Of a stretch of DNA of 6,236 bases, positions 4,486 through 6,236 are shown piece by piece. Where the stretch lies: positions 1 through 6,236 of the forward strand of contig JAHIVQ010000043.1 in the NCBI GenBank assembly GCA_018816585.1, written 5' to 3'. A program made the position numbers and the translations under genes. The first letter of the stretch is position 1. Every line of letters begins with the position of its first letter. The stretch is from Nanobdellota archaeon. GTDB taxonomy: Archaea; Nanobdellota; Nanobdellia; SCGC-AAA011-G17; JAFCDX01. The notes below the pieces were generated by a model. The model worked only from the letters and a program-made list of their open reading frames with translations. It was not told the origin of the DNA and did not search any database.

Positions 4486-5049
4486 CTATTTTCTTATAAC
4501 TGACTTAACAATTATATTTGAAAGAGGATATATCTTTTTTAGCTCTCTGCTTAAATTTTTCTGAAATTCGAAATTTATTATCTCATTTAATATTTCATTG
4601 TATGTTTTTGAAGTAACATTATTAACAAGAAATTCCTTCATTTTTACCCTTACAGCAGTCAAAACTGAATTATTTGCCTTGTATTTCGAAAATGCCATTG
4701 CCTTTATTCTCATCTGAATGTCATCTTTAGTTTTCAGTAAAATTGACTGCTCTGCCTTTTGCTTTGCCATTCTATTCATTCTTTTCAAATAAGAAGGTGC
4801 TATGTTAAACTCAACAATTTCAGTCTGTCCTTTATTCTCTCTTATCTCCTTTACTTTTAGTGAAATGTAAATATTCTGCTTTTTAGGGTCACCTGTTAAA
4901 CTAGCCAAATTTACCTGAGATACTTTATTTATCAGCTGTTCTGGAAGAGAAACAAGACTCTCTCCAATATCTCTTATTCTGAATTCTTTAGGTGCTTGTA
5001 TACCTACCCAAATCTTCTTTTTCTTTTTTAGTGCATCTGAAACTGCCAT
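4486..5049 (-). CDS. rps3ae: Small ribosomal subunit protein eS1 (S3Ae)
   Basis: This is a 187-residue basic protein of the 30S subunit, an archaeal/eukaryotic protein placed near the mRNA exit region. Recognition rests on the family pattern in order: a Lys-rich N-terminus (8-12), IWVGIQAPKEF (13-23), VNLASLTGDPKKQNIYISLKV (46-66), a region about 80-100 equivalent to the 'L..DYLRSLVRR' segment (APSYLKRMNR), LKTKDDIQMRIKAMAFSKYKAN (105-126), and the C-terminal KKIYPLSNI (171-179). It is somewhat shorter than many archaeal homologues (about 195-220). GAGG lies 8 nt before the ATG. It is 34 nt downstream of the DHH nuclease gene in the same orientation, an arrangement also found in other archaea, so it is probably co-transcribed with it. 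The tRNA-Thr promoter follows directly. Confidence 0.93.
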   Translation of the reverse strand: MAVSDALKKKKKIWVGIQAPKEFRIRDIGESLVSLPEQLINKVSQVNLASLTGDPKKQNIYISLKVKEIRENKGQTEIVEFNIAPSYLKRMNRMAKQKAEQSILLKTKDDIQMRIKAMAFSKYKANNSVLTAVRVKMKEFLVNNVTSKTYNEILNEIINFEFQKNLSRELKKIYPLSNIIVKSVIRK

Positions 5050-5057
5050 ATCTTTTG

Positions 5058-5061
5058 CCTC
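5058..5061 (-). promoter_or_regulatory. Shine-Dalgarno motif of eS1
   Basis: GAGG on the minus strand ends 8 nt before the ATG at 5049. It supports this start and SD-dependent translation of an operon-internal cistron. Confidence 0.6.
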
Positions 5062-5083
5062 ATAAATATATTAATAAAACTTT

Positions 5084-6236
5084 CTATCCCACAAATTTTG
5101 ATAGAACATCCTTTGCTGCTTCTATAAACTCCTTTTCTTTTTTTAAAGGAATAAGACAGCCTGCCGCTGCTGTATGCCCTCCAAATTGAATTTGTACCTT
5201 CTCATTTATTCTTTCAAGCAACTTATTCATATCTATATTTGAATTTACACCTCTTAATGATACTTTTATTTCATCATCTGGTGTGTAGGCCATTGCCATT
5301 ATTATTGTTCCATCATTATATAAATTAGATTTTGATATTATACTTGTCAAGACTCCAATTAAAGTATCACGCAATTGATTTTCAGCATTAATAAGAACAA
5401 AATTTCTTTCTTCAATTACATTTTCTTTTTTTCTATTAGAGTAAAACCAGTTAAGCGCCTTGATTATCTCCCTCTTGTAATCCAATAATAATTCTGATGC
5501 AAGAATCTTTGATTTTTTATCATTCATACATACTCCTATCCCCAGGCTTGATTTTCCAAGTTTTCCACAGGCATTTAACAAGCTAGCATATTCTCTTGCA
5601 TTTCTTGTTGGAGATAATTCATCTTCATCAACAAGAGTATATATCTCACCAAGAACATCTTCTGGTTTTTCCTCGCTACCCATCCTTCTTAAAACAATTC
5701 CTGTAACTAATTTTTTCAATTCTTCATTTGACAAGTCACAAAGCCTTCTCCATTTATTTTGATTATCTTTGACAGGAATATTCAATTCATTTAACAATTG
5801 TACAGAACCTTCTTCAGAGCCTGTAACTCCAGGTATATAAGGATCTGTACTATATTCAAGAAGTTTTGATAATGTTCTTGTCTGTATTCCAAACATTCTC
5901 AATCCAAGTTCTATTTTTATTTTTCCTGATGATTGTGCATCACTAAGTATAATTTTATTTATACCAATAAATTGTTTTGTATCATTAAGATAATCTTCTT
6001 GTATATCACCCAATGCTCCAACAATAGCAAGATAAGCAAGATCTTTATTAATATCATTCATAAACTTTGAAAATAAATAGACAACCCCTGATCCTGCTAT
6101 TTCTTTTGTTCCATCTATATCAAAAATATGTGGATTTCCAAAATTTATGCTTGTATCTTTTTTTTCAGGAATATGATGATCAAGAATAAATATTTCTTTG
6201 TTGATGAACAAACTTTCTATATCACTTAAATTATTA
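5084..6236 (-). CDS. DHH/DHHA1 phosphoesterase, archaeal RecJ/GAN-like nuclease (5' end cut by window)
   Basis: The frame stays open to the window edge (383 codons seen). The TTG at 6211 is not the real start, since sense codons continue upstream of it, and the first DHH motifs lie outside. Visible parts, numbered from that TTG codon: LDHH (10-13, motif III), AIVGALGD with D69 (motif IV), the archaeal RecJ-type segment STDPYIPGVTGSEEG (121-135), and the DHHA1 domain ending in VSLRG (317-321) and QFGGHTAAAGC (342-352), where GGH binds substrate phosphate. Family members are Mn-dependent 5'-3' exonucleases or nanoRNA phosphodiesterases. Archaeal ones include GAN, which binds GINS at the replisome, and a Cdc45-related inactive form. 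Motifs III and IV are intact here, so activity is likely. It is the upstream partner of eS1. Confidence 0.88.
   Translation of the reverse strand, partial: NNLSDIESLFINKEIFILDHHIPEKKDTSINFGNPHIFDIDGTKEIAGSGVVYLFSKFMNDINKDLAYLAIVGALGDIQEDYLNDTKQFIGINKIILSDAQSSGKIKIELGLRMFGIQTRTLSKLLEYSTDPYIPGVTGSEEGSVQLLNELNIPVKDNQNKWRRLCDLSNEELKKLVTGIVLRRMGSEEKPEDVLGEIYTLVDEDELSPTRNAREYASLLNACGKLGKSSLGIGVCMNDKKSKILASELLLDYKREIIKALNWFYSNRKKENVIEERNFVLINAENQLRDTLIGVLTSIISKSNLYNDGTIIMAMAYTPDDEIKVSLRGVNSNIDMNKLLERINEKVQIQFGGHTAAAGCLIPLKKEKEFIEAAKDVLSKFVG

Noticed and set aside
5062..5083. Separate promoter for eS1 in the AT-rich gap after the DHH gene
   Set aside because: TATA-like runs on the minus strand lie only about 15-25 bp from the ATG, and a clear GAGG motif supports translation from a longer operon mRNA; an internal promoter cannot be excluded but is not supported.
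4992..5189. Plus-strand 65-codon open frame
   Set aside because: It lies antisense across the eS1 start and the end of the DHH gene, has no RBS or promoter, and its peptide matches nothing; both minus-strand genes are clearly real.
5084..6211. TTG at 6211 as the start of the DHH gene
   Set aside because: The frame continues without a stop to the window edge, and the family's first DHH motifs would be missing; the gene is 5'-truncated by the window.

Overview
The window reads as a piece of an AT-rich archaeal chromosome, most likely from the DPANN superphylum (Woesearchaeota/Pacearchaeota-like). Four signs support this. The ribosomal protein eS1 sits behind a DHH/RecJ-like nuclease, an archaeal gene pair. 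Promoters have TATA boxes about 26-28 bp ahead of start codons, as expected for leaderless mRNAs. tRNA genes carry bulge-helix-bulge (BHB) introns and no encoded CCA. The first protein begins with a Lys-Arg-Gly-Gln-Val-Thr plus membrane-helix N-terminus that I associate with DPANN genomes. The lineage is an inference; no rRNA is present.

Layout from left to right. (1) Positions 1-994, minus strand: the N-terminal 331 codons of a membrane-anchored extracytoplasmic protein of unknown function. (2) A 52-bp divergent gap with one near-symmetric TATA box that could serve both directions. (3) Positions 1047-2890, plus strand: a two-gene operon of a U32-family Fe-S protein (TrhP/UbiU-like, probably RNA modification) and a six-helix PAP2-superfamily enzyme with all four sphingomyelin-synthase-type motifs. 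(4) Positions 2891-3005: a helically phased 11-bp repeat array (AGTTA every 11 bp, also visible as a perfect 29-bp direct repeat) directly upstream of a TATA box. (5) Positions 3006-4187, plus strand: an AAA_14/DUF4143 ATPase with a PD-(D/E)xK-like C-terminus. (6) Positions 4203-4449, minus strand: tRNA-Val(GAC) and tRNA-Thr(UGU), interrupted by three small introns in total. (7) Positions 4486-6236, minus strand: eS1 and, upstream of it in the same operon, the 5'-truncated DHH/DHHA1 nuclease.

The most notable part is the tRNA pair. Both genes are split in the D-loop at the same place (15/16), and each D-loop intron carries a copy of the D-stem 3' strand that pairs with the exon's D-stem 5' strand to form a 3-4-3 BHB. 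tRNA-Thr has a second, canonical 37/38 intron. A TATA-like element is centred 27.5 bp upstream of the mature 5' end of both tRNAs, the same spacing as the mRNA promoter at position 1047. This suggests tRNAs transcribed without a 5' leader, as known for RNase P-less Nanoarchaeum equitans.

Translation signals fall into two classes. First genes of transcripts look leaderless, whereas operon-internal genes (PAP2-like, eS1) have short Shine-Dalgarno motifs. No intergenic stretch exceeds 300 bases.
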